Both the position numbers and the translations under genes were made by a program. DNA of 64,000 nucleotides. Origin: Blastocatellia bacterium (GTDB taxonomy: Bacteria > Acidobacteriota > Blastocatellia > Pyrinomonadales > Pyrinomonadaceae). Below the pieces are notes generated by a model that was not told the origin of the DNA, did no database searches, and saw nothing but the letters and a program-made list of their open reading frames with translations. Within the stretch, counting starts at the first letter, position 1; every line of letters begins with the position of its first letter. Below, in pieces: positions 52,827 to 60,983 of this stretch. The stretch spans positions 89,662 to 153,661 of the forward strand of contig PMSM01000012.1 of the NCBI GenBank assembly GCA_003168335.1. The letters run 5' to 3'.

Positions 52827-53008
52827 CGAAGCGAGACGCGGTGCGTTTCGACAATGAAAGACGATAAAAACACAACGAGCGTCGCTGGTGCAACACCGCT
52901 GTGCGGCCGGGCGAGCTTTTGCTGCACCTCGCCGCAGGTTATAATCGCGCCAGCTCTGTTCTAATACTAATCGCGAGCGATTGGATCAGCAGTTCGAAAG
53001 ATTCGTCT

Positions 53009-53383
53009 ATGGAAGTCTCTAAACTTGAACATTTCAAACAACTCTTGTTGGCCGAACTGCCGGGTCACGCGCGGCACGTTAGCGAAGAACAGGCAGCAGC
53101 CCTTGATGCAGCGAGCGACGACGCAAAGGAAAGCGCCGATTTGGCTATGCGGGACGTAACCGAAGAGATGGCTCTGAAACTGGGCGATCGAGAATCACAG
53201 ATGGTGGCCGACATTGATCAGGCACTACTGCGCATCGAGGAAGGTTCATATGGGGTGTGCGTCCGTTGTGGCCGGCCCATTGACGAGCGCCGTCTGGAAG
53301 CGATGCCGGCCGCTCGTTACGACGCTGAGTGCCAGGCCGTCATCGAAGCAGCGAAGGGAATGAACGCGCGGCCGAGTCTCTAG
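53009..53383 (+). CDS. DksA/TraR-family protein with an altered zinc finger
   Basis: 124 residues from ATG 53009; upstream codons belong to the leader, where a consensus TATAAT lies at 52940-52945. An N-terminal coiled coil (about 1-75) precedes a DksA/TraR zinc-finger domain, YGVCVRCGRPIDERRLEAMP. Only three Cys remain (84, 87, 108): the usual third Cys is replaced by Asp105 in ARYDAEC. DksA-like proteins bind RNA polymerase through the secondary channel. Whether this one binds zinc or polymerase is uncertain. Confidence 0.85.
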   Translation: MEVSKLEHFKQLLLAELPGHARHVSEEQAAALDAASDDAKESADLAMRDVTEEMALKLGDRESQMVADIDQALLRIEEGSYGVCVRCGRPIDERRLEAMPAARYDAECQAVIEAAKGMNARPSL

Positions 53384-53431
53384 CCTGTTGTGCTGAAGGA
53401 TTTGAGATCGAGATTTGAGATTGATCACATC

Positions 53432-54241
53432 TCAAACGGTTTGTGCCAGCGAGCGCTTTCGGTAATCCTCGCCCTCAATTTCTACGGTCTTGCACATCTC
53501 GTAGAGCCGCGAACGCAACGCCACGCCAACCCGATCTTCCAGGAGTTCAGTCGGGTCCTTTTCATTCTTACGCTTGTCCGAATAGTTCGTCGTGAAGATT
53601 GTCAGTCGCTTGTCGTTATAGCGCGTGTTGATGATTTGCATCATGGTGTCGCGCACCCAGTCCGTCGGCTTGGACGCACCCAGTTCATCCAGTACCAGGA
53701 CGTCTGCCTCGAAAACCGGCCCCAACACTCCCAGCTCCGAAGCCTGTGACACCGGATTGTAGGAGTCCTGGATTCGTCTTAATAACGCGCCGAATTGGTA
53801 GAACAGACCGCGCACCTGATAGCGCTCAATCAATTCACGCAAGAGAGCTACAGCCAGGTGAGTCTTGCCGACGCCCACCGGTCCCACGAACACTAATCCC
53901 CGGCCATCGATCACGAGATAGTCGTTGATGATTCGATCGGCCTCGATTTTCGCAACCCACTTGGAATCGGAATCGCCCGCATCGTAACCCTGCAGCGTAC
54001 AGTGCTGGTAACGCGCAGGAATACGCGCGGCCTGAAACAGGCGCTGACGATGATCCGGTGATTGGCAGCGACAGCGTCGCGCACCCTCGCCCGGCACGAC
54101 TTCCATTCCAGTACCAAAGCAGTGCGGACACGCGGCTTCCGCTGCGGCCGCAGCGCCTGGATCGGGTTTGGTCGTTTGAGAAGTGTCGCTACTTCTTACG
54201 ACCCGCAACCGCTTATTGTTTGGCTTGTCCGAAGGATTCAT
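53432..54241 (-). CDS. DnaC/DnaI-like AAA+ ATPase (helicase-loader type)
   Basis: 269 residues from ATG 54241 (a TTG precedes it directly). The N-terminus has a zinc-finger-like cluster, CPHCFGTG (Cys38, Cys41) and RRCRCQ (Cys57, Cys59), as in DnaI-like loaders. The AAA+ core has Walker A GPVGVGKTHLA (Lys126), Walker B VLVLDELGASK and a sensor segment TIFTTNYSDK. It probably loads replicative helicase DnaB onto DNA, or is an IstB-like relative. No transposase neighbour is present, which favours the replication role. Confidence 0.85.
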   Translation of the reverse strand: MNPSDKPNNKRLRVVRSSDTSQTTKPDPGAAAAAEAACPHCFGTGMEVVPGEGARRCRCQSPDHRQRLFQAARIPARYQHCTLQGYDAGDSDSKWVAKIEADRIINDYLVIDGRGLVFVGPVGVGKTHLAVALLRELIERYQVRGLFYQFGALLRRIQDSYNPVSQASELGVLGPVFEADVLVLDELGASKPTDWVRDTMMQIINTRYNDKRLTIFTTNYSDKRKNEKDPTELLEDRVGVALRSRLYEMCKTVEIEGEDYRKRSLAQTV

Positions 54242-54458
54242 CAATGCTTTCTCAATATGATGCGGTGATTATATCATTGCGATGGGAAAACTTGATTAAC
54301 CGTATCTGTCCCGCGTGTTATTTCTAGGCAGTTAGTACGGATGCTGCCATTGGGAAATGATCGTCGCCGACCTTCAATCTAATAGTTGCGATCGCTTTTG
54401 TGCTTCATAGCAACCCAACTGCTAAGGCATTCATCGAACAGTCGAGGTTATTCCAAAA

Positions 54459-54586
54459 GTGCCACCGTGCTGCGCATGAGGCGCAGTCAGCCTCTTGCGC
54501 AAGAGGTTGCGAGATTAGTGGCACACGATAACACTCGATACCTCCTGTTTCACCGCTCGGTGGGGGATCCACCGGGCGGTTTTTTT
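54459..54586 (+). ncRNA. Candidate structured small RNA
   Basis: The gap 54242-54585 has no gene. On the plus strand a 7-base outer stem (GTGCCAC 54459-54465 / GTGGCAC 54518-54524) encloses two perfect hairpins, CTGCGC-ATGAG-GCGCAG (54470-54486) and CCTCTT-GCGC-AAGAGG (54491-54506), forming a three-way junction. An unpaired CCTCCT (54541-54546) follows, complementary to a Shine-Dalgarno sequence, then a strong terminator. The 5' end is unknown; a weak promoter candidate (TTGATT, 18 bases, TGTTAT) is about 130 bases upstream. It matches no RNA family I can name. Confidence 0.5.
54552..54586 (+). terminator. Rho-independent terminator
   Basis: ACCGCTCGGTGG and CCACCGGGCGGT form a 12-base stem with one wobble pair and a five-base loop, followed by a run of seven T. 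The T-run is on the plus strand only, so it serves plus-strand transcription and not the convergent Ntn-hydrolase gene. Confidence 0.85.
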
Positions 54587-56013
54587 CACTTGCTCATACT
54601 GCTCGTGAAAATTGTCCAGGGATGCGATCTCATGTCGGTCAAAAGCCCCTTCATCCATCCATAATCCGGATGTTCCTTTAAGAAAGTTGCGGCGATGAAG
54701 TCATGTCCACACGGATGCCCCATCGCTGCCCAGAATTGCATCGTTTCAGCCATGTGACCATCGACGGCTTTCGCTTGGGCCGTTCCGCCGGGAAAGAATT
54801 TGCCCCAATCCCATTCAGGAATGCCGCGCGGCGAAGTCTCGACCAAACCACACAGGCTGCGCTCGGTCGGTCCCGCTCTCTTCTCGAATGAGTCATAGGT
54901 GTCGCTTTCCATCTGCTTTACCGTCTCAACGTCGATGGTGCTCTTCGATTTCGCCACGAGTTGTTCCCAGCGTGCTTTTCTGGCGAGGGGCGAGCCCTGA
55001 AGGTTGTTGAAGTCAAAGTTGGTTTCAAGTTTTGCCAACTTTGGATCTACCGGGAAGTTCGAGCCGACGAAATAACCGTCCTTCGTTCGGCGCACGCTAT
55101 GCTCTTTCAGGCCCAACTCAAACAAGGCAATTTCACCAGTCTTGTTGTCTCCAACCAGCCAGTCGTTTGCGTATCCGCCGTTGTTGCCATCAAGCATGAT
55201 CCGGACGTAGTCATCAATCGAGGTGCTGTACTGCATTGCTTTGCGAGCGCGATAAAACTCAGGTGAGCCCGCCGGATCGAACGAGGTAAACCCCGTAATT
55301 GTGGTCTCGGTAATCATGATGCCCGCCGAGTTGATACCGAAGTCATCGTCGCTGGTGATCACCCCGGGCAGACCGTCCATCAGAATGCGGTAACCGCGGG
55401 CAGGCTTAATATCGAAGATAATGTTCCAGCGTTCGCCGACAATGTAATCAGTCCAGATGTTATGGCCCATGACGATGCGTTTGTCTTTCGTGTAGCTCCC
55501 GGTCGCGATAATCGCGCTGCAGTTGCCAGGAGCGTGCGTCGTCGGCACTCGCCCCTGCTGTCTATCCAGCCAGGGTAGGTAGTAGTAGGGAAGTTCCTCG
55601 AGCGCGTTTAGCGCGACAATGTCCCAGCGATCGACCTTGACTCCGCCGTCGTTCAGTCCTTTTACGATGCCGTCGATCTCGCGTTGGAACTCAGAGTCGA
55701 TCTTTGGCCAGAGAATGTCGCGCGAAGCTTTGCGGTAAAACTCCCAATCGCGCTTTGTTTCATGATGCAGAAAGGGTTTCAGCACTCTCAACAGATCCTC
55801 AGTCTCCTTGGCCAGGAGTCTTCCGTGCTGATAGCCAATCTGTTCAGGCGCGCCCTCCAGATGGACATAGATCCATCCGTTGCGCTCGAAACGATAGCTT
55901 CCTTTGAGACGGTCATCTTCCGCGGGAGGGGGTTTCCATTGCGCGAACCGAAGCTGGCTGCTCCAGAGTAGAGTCAGACCAAGAAGTAGCGCCTTGAAGA
56001 GTCTCATTTTCAT
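54586..56013 (-). CDS. Secreted C45/phospholipase B-like Ntn hydrolase
   Basis: 475 residues. An N-terminal signal peptide (LFKALLLGLTLLWSSQLRFA) precedes an Ntn-hydrolase domain of the C45/phospholipase B-like group. The nucleophile is Cys165 in APGNCSAIIATG, which would become N-terminal after self-cleavage. Conserved strands follow (IVMGHNIWTDY; GVITSDDDFGINSAG; NDWLVGDNKTGEIALFELG). Relatives include acyl-CoA:6-aminopenicillanate acyltransferase and lamin ancestor-type proteins. Substrate unknown, likely a periplasmic amide or ester hydrolase. Confidence 0.82.
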   Translation of the reverse strand: MKMRLFKALLLGLTLLWSSQLRFAQWKPPPAEDDRLKGSYRFERNGWIYVHLEGAPEQIGYQHGRLLAKETEDLLRVLKPFLHHETKRDWEFYRKASRDILWPKIDSEFQREIDGIVKGLNDGGVKVDRWDIVALNALEELPYYYLPWLDRQQGRVPTTHAPGNCSAIIATGSYTKDKRIVMGHNIWTDYIVGERWNIIFDIKPARGYRILMDGLPGVITSDDDFGINSAGIMITETTITGFTSFDPAGSPEFYRARKAMQYSTSIDDYVRIMLDGNNGGYANDWLVGDNKTGEIALFELGLKEHSVRRTKDGYFVGSNFPVDPKLAKLETNFDFNNLQGSPLARKARWEQLVAKSKSTIDVETVKQMESDTYDSFEKRAGPTERSLCGLVETSPRGIPEWDWGKFFPGGTAQAKAVDGHMAETMQFWAAMGHPCGHDFIAATFLKEHPDYGWMKGLLTDMRSHPWTIFTSSMSK

Positions 56014-56159
56014 CGCTGGACCACTCCTTTATTGTCGTTTGGACATCGACTGATCGCGAATTTCACCAGCACATGGCCCGTTCGAGTTTCCCATTTTATG
56101 CATCTTGATGTTAAAGTACAGGGTTTGTTTTGGCAGTCGAAAACCAGACGGTGCTTACT

Positions 56160-56549
56160 GTGAAGGACATAATTGCTACAGACCGTGCGCCCCGGGCGAT
56201 CGGGCCCTATTCGCAGGCCGTCCGAGCGGGCGATCTGGTCTTTGCCTCAGGTCAGATTCCAATCGATCCGGCGACGGGTGAGTTTGTCGCGGGTGGAATT
56301 GCCGAGCAGACCGAACAGGTCCTGCGCAATCTGACGGCCGTGTTTTCAGCCGCCGGCCTGGGCCTGAGTCAGGTTGTGAAGACTACTGTATTCCTGTCGA
56401 ACATGGACGACTTTACGGCGATGAACGAGGTTTACGGGCGCTTCTTTGGTGCGGAGCCGCCGGCCCGAGCCACGGTTGAGGCGGCCCGATTGCCGCGTGA
56501 TGCCAGGGTTGAGATTGAAGCGATTGCGGTGATTGGGAACCGCGAGTAA
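56160..56549 (+). CDS. ridA: RidA-family enamine/imine deaminase
   Basis: 129 residues from GTG 56160, chosen because family members begin with the equivalent of MKDIIATDRAPRAIGPYSQA; a TTG at 56130 would add ten residues. Features are IGPYSQAVRAGDLVFASGQI and the catalytic Arg in PPARATVEAARLPRDARVEI. RidA hydrolyses reactive 2-aminoacrylate and related enamines released by PLP enzymes. It is cytosolic and forms a trimer. It stands alone, convergent with rpmB. Confidence 0.93.
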   Translation: MKDIIATDRAPRAIGPYSQAVRAGDLVFASGQIPIDPATGEFVAGGIAEQTEQVLRNLTAVFSAAGLGLSQVVKTTVFLSNMDDFTAMNEVYGRFFGAEPPARATVEAARLPRDARVEIEAIAVIGNRE

Positions 56550-56583
56550 GAGCGCGAGGGTAAGGCCACGAGGTGCTCTGAGG

Positions 56584-56778
56584 TCAGGCAGCTTTTGCGA
56601 CTTTACCACCCTTAATACAACTGGCACACACTCTCTGTCGCTGCACGCCGCCTTTCGGCAACTTAACGCGGATTGATTGAAGATTCGGATTAAAAACGCG
56701 ACGCGTGCGATTATTCGCATGCGAGACATTATTGCCAAACTGCGGCCCTTTGCCGCAAACTTCACAACGCTTAGCCAT
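56584..56778 (-). CDS. rpmB: 50S ribosomal protein L28, zinc-binding form
   Basis: 64 residues, a compact L28 with all four zinc Cys (CEVCGKG near residues 5-11 and CASCIKGG near 51-58), so the C+ paralogue. The core [20 protein letters not shown] is typical. The ATG at 56778 follows AGGAGATCAGTTATC. A strong promoter lies at 56849-56878. rpmG is not adjacent. Confidence 0.95.
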   Translation of the reverse strand: MAKRCEVCGKGPQFGNNVSHANNRTRRVFNPNLQSIRVKLPKGGVQRQRVCASCIKGGKVAKAA

Positions 56779-56848
56779 GATAACTGATCTCCTGTAGACA
56801 CATGCGCGCCGTCACAGAGTGGGTCGGCACTAACATTTGAAACGAAAA

Positions 56849-56878
56849 CTTATAGCAAACGAATTACCGGGCGGTCAA
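56849..56878 (-). promoter_or_regulatory. Sigma70-type promoter of rpmB
   Basis: On the minus strand TTGACC (56878-56873) and TATAAG (56854-56849) are separated by 18 bases. They predict a leader of about 65 bases. Confidence 0.65.
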
Positions 56879-56982
56879 GGCAGAGTGCGCGCGCGATTGC
56901 CTGGCAATGACTTGATTGGGCGCGAGCAACGTAATTCGAAAGCTCGCGCATCATTCTTAATACTTTAAGGAGCAAAACAAAA

Positions 56983-58191
56983 GTGCAGAGAAAACATCAA
57001 CGTTTCATGTGGCTCACGGCCGTTGCGTTCGGCGCCTTGCTGATCGCCGCCTGCAGCTCTGGAACCGAAGGCCCCAGCAATACAGTGGCCGCCACGGTCA
57101 ATGGCAAGAAGATCATGTTGCAGGAAGTCGAGCGGCTGATCACTCAACAGACACAAGGAAAGCAAGCGCAGCTTTCACCCCTTGAGTTGGCGCAGGCGCG
57201 GTTGCAGGTGCTCGCCAGTTTGATTCAGCGCGAAGTCCTGTTTCAACGCGCTGAGCAGGAAAAGCTTCTGCCGTCCGAAGATCAGATTACTTCGGCAATT
57301 AACGAACAGAAGCAACAGACCGGAATGACGGACGAGGAGTTTGGTCGCCAGCTCAAAGAGCAAAACGTCACGCCCGAAGCGCTGCGAGAGGAAGCAAAAA
57401 AAGATCTGGCAATCAAGGCGCTGCAGGATAAGTACGCCGGCAAGATAACCATCAGTGACCGCGAAGTCGAAGACTATTACAACGCCAATAAGCAGCAGTT
57501 CGTAAATGCTCGCGGCGTGGCGCTGGCGATGATTGCGGTCGATCCGCAGGACAACTCCCAGCAGGGAATCAAGAATGACGATGCCAAGAATGACACCGAC
57601 GCCAAGGTGAAGATTGACCAGGTCTACCAGCAGCTCAAAGGCGGCGCTGATTTCGCGACCGTGGCTCGGGCGAAGAGTGAAGATCAGCAGAGTGTGGCGC
57701 GCGGCGGCGACATCGGCTTCGCTACTGAAGACGAACTGAAGCAGACCGGTTTTCCGGCGGATGTGGTTTCTCAGCTTTTCGGGCCCACCATGCAGGCAGG
57801 CAGCATTACTAGTCCAGTTAAATTTGGCTCGCCACAATATCCGGCCGGTCGCTGGTACATCTTCAAGCTGCAGGAAAAACGTCTGCAAACGGAGAACCTG
57901 ACCCTCGAAAGCCAGGGCGTGCGCCAGCAGATCACCGTAGCGCTGACGAATCAGCGCAAGGAAATCCTGAATGCTGCTTTGCTTGAAGTAGCCCAGACGG
58001 AAGCGAAGGTCGTAAATACTCTGGCTGGGAATATGTTGAATAACCCGGGCAACCTGGGCTTGCGGCCAGCTTCAACAGATGCCACGAAACCAGCCGGCAC
58101 GCCGGCTGCTGCTGCAAGTCCGAGTTCGTCACCAGCCGCCCGGGTGGCCTCATCGCCGGCTGCCAGCACGGCATTACCAGCGAAGAAGTGA
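56983..58191 (+). CDS. Lipoprotein peptidyl-prolyl isomerase (SurA/PpiC type)
   Basis: 402 residues. GTG start after AAGGAGCAAAACAAAA. The lipobox LIAAC puts the lipidated Cys at position 24. A SurA N-terminal-like helical chaperone domain (about 35-190; VAATVNGKKIMLQEVERLIT) is followed by a PpiC/parvulin rotamase domain (about 230-320; DQVYQQLKGGADFATVARAK, RGGDIGFATEDEL). An Ala/Ser/Pro-rich tail closes the protein. It is probably a periplasm-facing foldase for outer-membrane proteins, like PrsA or SurA. A terminator follows. Confidence 0.9.
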   Translation: MQRKHQRFMWLTAVAFGALLIAACSSGTEGPSNTVAATVNGKKIMLQEVERLITQQTQGKQAQLSPLELAQARLQVLASLIQREVLFQRAEQEKLLPSEDQITSAINEQKQQTGMTDEEFGRQLKEQNVTPEALREEAKKDLAIKALQDKYAGKITISDREVEDYYNANKQQFVNARGVALAMIAVDPQDNSQQGIKNDDAKNDTDAKVKIDQVYQQLKGGADFATVARAKSEDQQSVARGGDIGFATEDELKQTGFPADVVSQLFGPTMQAGSITSPVKFGSPQYPAGRWYIFKLQEKRLQTENLTLESQGVRQQITVALTNQRKEILNAALLEVAQTEAKVVNTLAGNMLNNPGNLGLRPASTDATKPAGTPAAAASPSSSPAARVASSPAASTALPAKK

Positions 58192-58219
58192 TTTGAAAGG
58201 GATTGTCTTCTAAATCGAG

Positions 58220-58256
58220 CGGGTGCGAGCGAGAAGGTCTGGTTCGCACCCGTTCT
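58220..58256 (+). terminator. Terminator of the PpiC lipoprotein gene
   Basis: CGGGTGCGA and TCGCACCCG form a perfect 9-base stem with a 15-base loop, followed by TTCTGCCTTTT. Confidence 0.65.
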
Positions 58257-58353
58257 GCCTTTTGGCGTGCGGTGAATTGTCACCGCTGGCCGTTGTTAAT
58301 TAACTAATATTAGAAAGCTGCGACTAGTCGCAGCACTCCAAAGAGTCGACTGA

Positions 58354-60375
58354 ATGCTTTTCCGCTTATCGGAAGTTGAGAAATCCTTCGGCGCGCAGGA
58401 TGTCCTGCGGGGCGCCTCGCTCCAGGTCAACCCCGGGGAGCATGTCGGCCTTGTAGGACGCAACGGCGCGGGAAAGACAACCATCTTTCGGTTGGTTACC
58501 CAGGAAGAGACGCCGGACAGCGGCGAAGTCGTGCGTGCGCGCGGACTGAAACTCGGGTTGCTGGCCCAGCACGTTCACTTCGAAGCGGGTTCGACCGTAC
58601 ACGAATCGGCGCTGGCGGCGTTTGGCCGGCTGCAACTGATCGAACACCAGATGCACGAGCTCGAGCATCGCATGGGCGACGCCGGCGACGATTTGGAAAA
58701 GGTTCTTGAGCGCTACAGCGATTTGCAACACGAGTATGAACGCGAAGGCGGCTTTGAGTACTCAGCCAAAGCTGAAGCGGTCCTGCAAGGCCTGGGTTTC
58801 GATCGCGAAACGTGGCCAATGGAAACGGAAAAGCTTTCCGGCGGCCAGCAGAATCGTCTGGGTCTGGCGCGTTTGCTGCTGTCAGAGCCTGACGTGTTGC
58901 TGCTCGATGAGCCCACGAATCATCTGGATGTGGGGGCGGTCGAATGGCTGGAAGAGTTTCTGCAGACGTACGCGTCGGCTTTTGTAATTGTCAGCCACGA
59001 TCGTTATTTTCTCGACCGCGCCTGTCGACGGATTATCGAGATCGAAAATGGGCGGGCGACGAGTTACACCGGAAACTACTCTGACTATCTGGTCGAGCGC
59101 GAAGAGCAACGCGAAATACAACAGCGGGCCTATGACAATCAGCAGCGCTTAATCGCTAAGACTGAAGAGTTCATCCGGCGCAACCTGGCCGGCCAAAAAA
59201 CCAAGCAGGCAAAATCGCGTCGCACCAAGCTGGCGCGACTTGCCCGCGTTGAGGCCGTGCGTGGCGATCAAGCGTCCGGCGACTTCCGGATGCAAGACAT
59301 CGAACGGGCCGGGACGCACGTGCTGACCGTGACTGAGGCGACGATTGGCTATCCGGACAAGCTACTCGCCAGCGACATCTCACTGATTCTGCGACGCGGT
59401 GAATGTCTGGGCGTCATTGGCCCCAATGGATCTGGAAAGACGACGTTCGTAAAAACAATTCTCGGTAAGCTTCCTTCATTGTCGGGCGAGGTGCGTTGGG
59501 GCGCGAAAGTTCAAAGCGGCTACTATGCTCAGCAGCTCGAAGACCTCGATGATCGCAACGAGATCATCATGGAGCTGCGGCGCGTGGCTCCCTCCAGCGC
59601 TACCGCGGGCGAGTTGCGGTCCTTTCTGGCGAAATTTCTCTTTTCCGGCGACGACGTTTACAAGCACGTGCGTGATCTTTCCGGGGGAGAGAAGGGGAGA
59701 CTCGCGCTGTCCAAGTTGATCTATTCAGGCGTGAACGTGCTGGTGCTCGACGAGCCAACCAATCATCTCGACATTCCGTCGCGCGAGGCACTCGAAGAAG
59801 CGCTCGAGGCATACGAAGGAACGATCATTACCATCAGCCACGATCGGTACTTCCTCGATCGCGTGGCCACACAAATCCTGGCGCTGGATGGCGCCGGTAC
59901 TGCCGAACACTATAACGGTGACTATACCGAGTATCACGATTGGCGCGCCGCGCGCTTGAAGGGCAACCCTAATGAAGATGCCTTGGCACGAAGTGTCCGC
60001 GGCCACGTTAACCGTGAATCAGGTAAGGCCAAGTCGGCGAGCAATTCAGGAAGCATGAACAGGAAGTCAGTACCACCTGCGTTAGCGGGTGGGTCAAAGC
60101 GCAGTAGGAGCCAGACAGCGCCAGCCGCTAGTGAGTCGTCGCGGATCAAAGTTATCAAGAAGCCGCGTAGTCCGGTCATCATCGAAGCCGAGATCTCGGC
60201 GTTGGAAAAGCGCCTTGCTGAGTTGTCAGAGGAAATGGCCAGGCCGGAAATCGCACGCGACATTTCCCGACTGGTTAAGACTAACGACGACTATCAACGA
60301 GGGGAGGCGCGCCTGGCTGAATTGCTTGACGAATGGGAGCGCGCCGAAACGGTGGCGAGTTCTTCAAAACGTTAA
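58354..60375 (+). CDS. ABC-F family ATPase with repeat-derived insertion
   Basis: 673 residues, two ABC ATPase domains without membrane helices. Walker A: GLVGRNGAGKTTIFR (about 30-44) and GVIGPNGSGKTTFVK (about 350-364). Signatures: LSGGQQNRLGLARLLL and LSGGEKGRLALSKLIY. Both Walker B motifs end DEPTNHLD. The interdomain linker (about 240-300) is the P-site tRNA-interacting segment of ABC-F proteins, which act on ribosomes. The C-terminal coiled coil (about 600-670) resembles Uup/YheS. Residues 571-582 (KSVPPALAGGSK) are encoded by a dispersed palindromic repeat (60066-60099). Confidence 0.92.
   Translation: MLFRLSEVEKSFGAQDVLRGASLQVNPGEHVGLVGRNGAGKTTIFRLVTQEETPDSGEVVRARGLKLGLLAQHVHFEAGSTVHESALAAFGRLQLIEHQMHELEHRMGDAGDDLEKVLERYSDLQHEYEREGGFEYSAKAEAVLQGLGFDRETWPMETEKLSGGQQNRLGLARLLLSEPDVLLLDEPTNHLDVGAVEWLEEFLQTYASAFVIVSHDRYFLDRACRRIIEIENGRATSYTGNYSDYLVEREEQREIQQRAYDNQQRLIAKTEEFIRRNLAGQKTKQAKSRRTKLARLARVEAVRGDQASGDFRMQDIERAGTHVLTVTEATIGYPDKLLASDISLILRRGECLGVIGPNGSGKTTFVKTILGKLPSLSGEVRWGAKVQSGYYAQQLEDLDDRNEIIMELRRVAPSSATAGELRSFLAKFLFSGDDVYKHVRDLSGGEKGRLALSKLIYSGVNVLVLDEPTNHLDIPSREALEEALEAYEGTIITISHDRYFLDRVATQILALDGAGTAEHYNGDYTEYHDWRAARLKGNPNEDALARSVRGHVNRESGKAKSASNSGSMNRKSVPPALAGGSKRSRSQTAPAASESSRIKVIKKPRSPVIIEAEISALEKRLAELSEEMARPEIARDISRLVKTNDDYQRGEARLAELLDEWERAETVASSSKR
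60066..60099. repeat. CCACCCGCGTTAGCGGGTGGG repeat inside the ABC-F gene
   Basis: 34 bases are identical except for one position to the intergenic repeat at 39167-39200 (GTCAGTACCACCTGCGTTAG, then CGGGTGGGTCAAAG). In the ABC-F frame it reads as SVPPALAGGSK without a stop, between the second ATPase domain and the C-terminal coiled coil. Confidence 0.88.
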
Positions 60376-60525
60376 TCGACAGTGAATGTCCGACAAGCTT
60401 TCAGTTTGGCTCTTAACCGACGAGAAAGAGTCGCTGAGAGCAATAGGCAAACTTAAAGTTGCCGGCAGACGTTCGGCATGTGAAAAGTTGAGGTGGTCCG
60501 TCAGTGATCTCTTCAGAGGACTCGC

Positions 60526-60554
60526 TTGACACTCGATAAGCCGTTTGTTACTTT
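60526..60554 (+). promoter_or_regulatory. Strong sigma70 promoter before the truncated tRNA
   Basis: A consensus TTGACA (60526-60531), a 17-base spacer and TACTTT (60549-60554) precede the tRNA-Val half by about 50 bases. The promoter appears intact although the tRNA is not. Confidence 0.7.
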
Positions 60555-60603
60555 CGGCCTTCGCTCGGTGGGCTGTTAACTCAGCCGTTTGAAAAGATTT
60601 TGT

Positions 60604-60645
<42 letters not shown>

Positions 60646-60820
60646 CGCTTTGCCTTTTCAGACCTTCCAAAACTCTCAGCATTTGCACAAACATTGAGAA
60701 ATAACAAAAAGTGTCATTCCTCATGTGCCGCATCGTCACCATGCTCTGAACTAAATTGGTCGGGTTTTTGGTCGGGTAGAGTCGCATCGGTTTCTTAGTC
60801 TGCAAGCAGCCGGATTTTTC

Positions 60821-60896
60821 TGGTAGGCGCTAGCGGGCTCGAACCGCTGACCTTTGCCGTGTCGAGGCAACGCTCTACCAACTGAGCTAAGCGCCT
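60821..60896 (-). tRNA. tRNA-Val (anticodon GAC)
   Basis: A complete 76-base tRNA on the minus strand with encoded CCA. Acceptor AGGCGCT/AGCGCCT, D stem GCTC/GAGC, anticodon arm TTGCC-TCGACAC-GGCAA (anticodon GAC), T arm AGCGG-TTCGAGC-CCGCT. It converges with the truncated tRNA-Val half 175 bases away; the two differ in all stems, so they are not simple copies. Confidence 0.93.
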
Positions 60897-60983
60897 ATTT
60901 CAAACACTTGAGAAGTAAGAGCTGCTTGGAGGCGTCATCTTACGCTAGGTGGACATTGGGGAGCAACTGGAAAGCGTGCGGAG

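Noticed and set aside
53432..54241. IstB transposition helper
   Set aside because: No IstA-type transposase or IS ends nearby, and an N-terminal zinc cluster favours a DnaC/DnaI-type loader.
54459..54586. Assignment of the structured RNA as tmRNA, SRP RNA, RNase P RNA or 6S RNA
   Set aside because: None of their conserved core sequences is visible, and the three-way-junction layout does not fit them.
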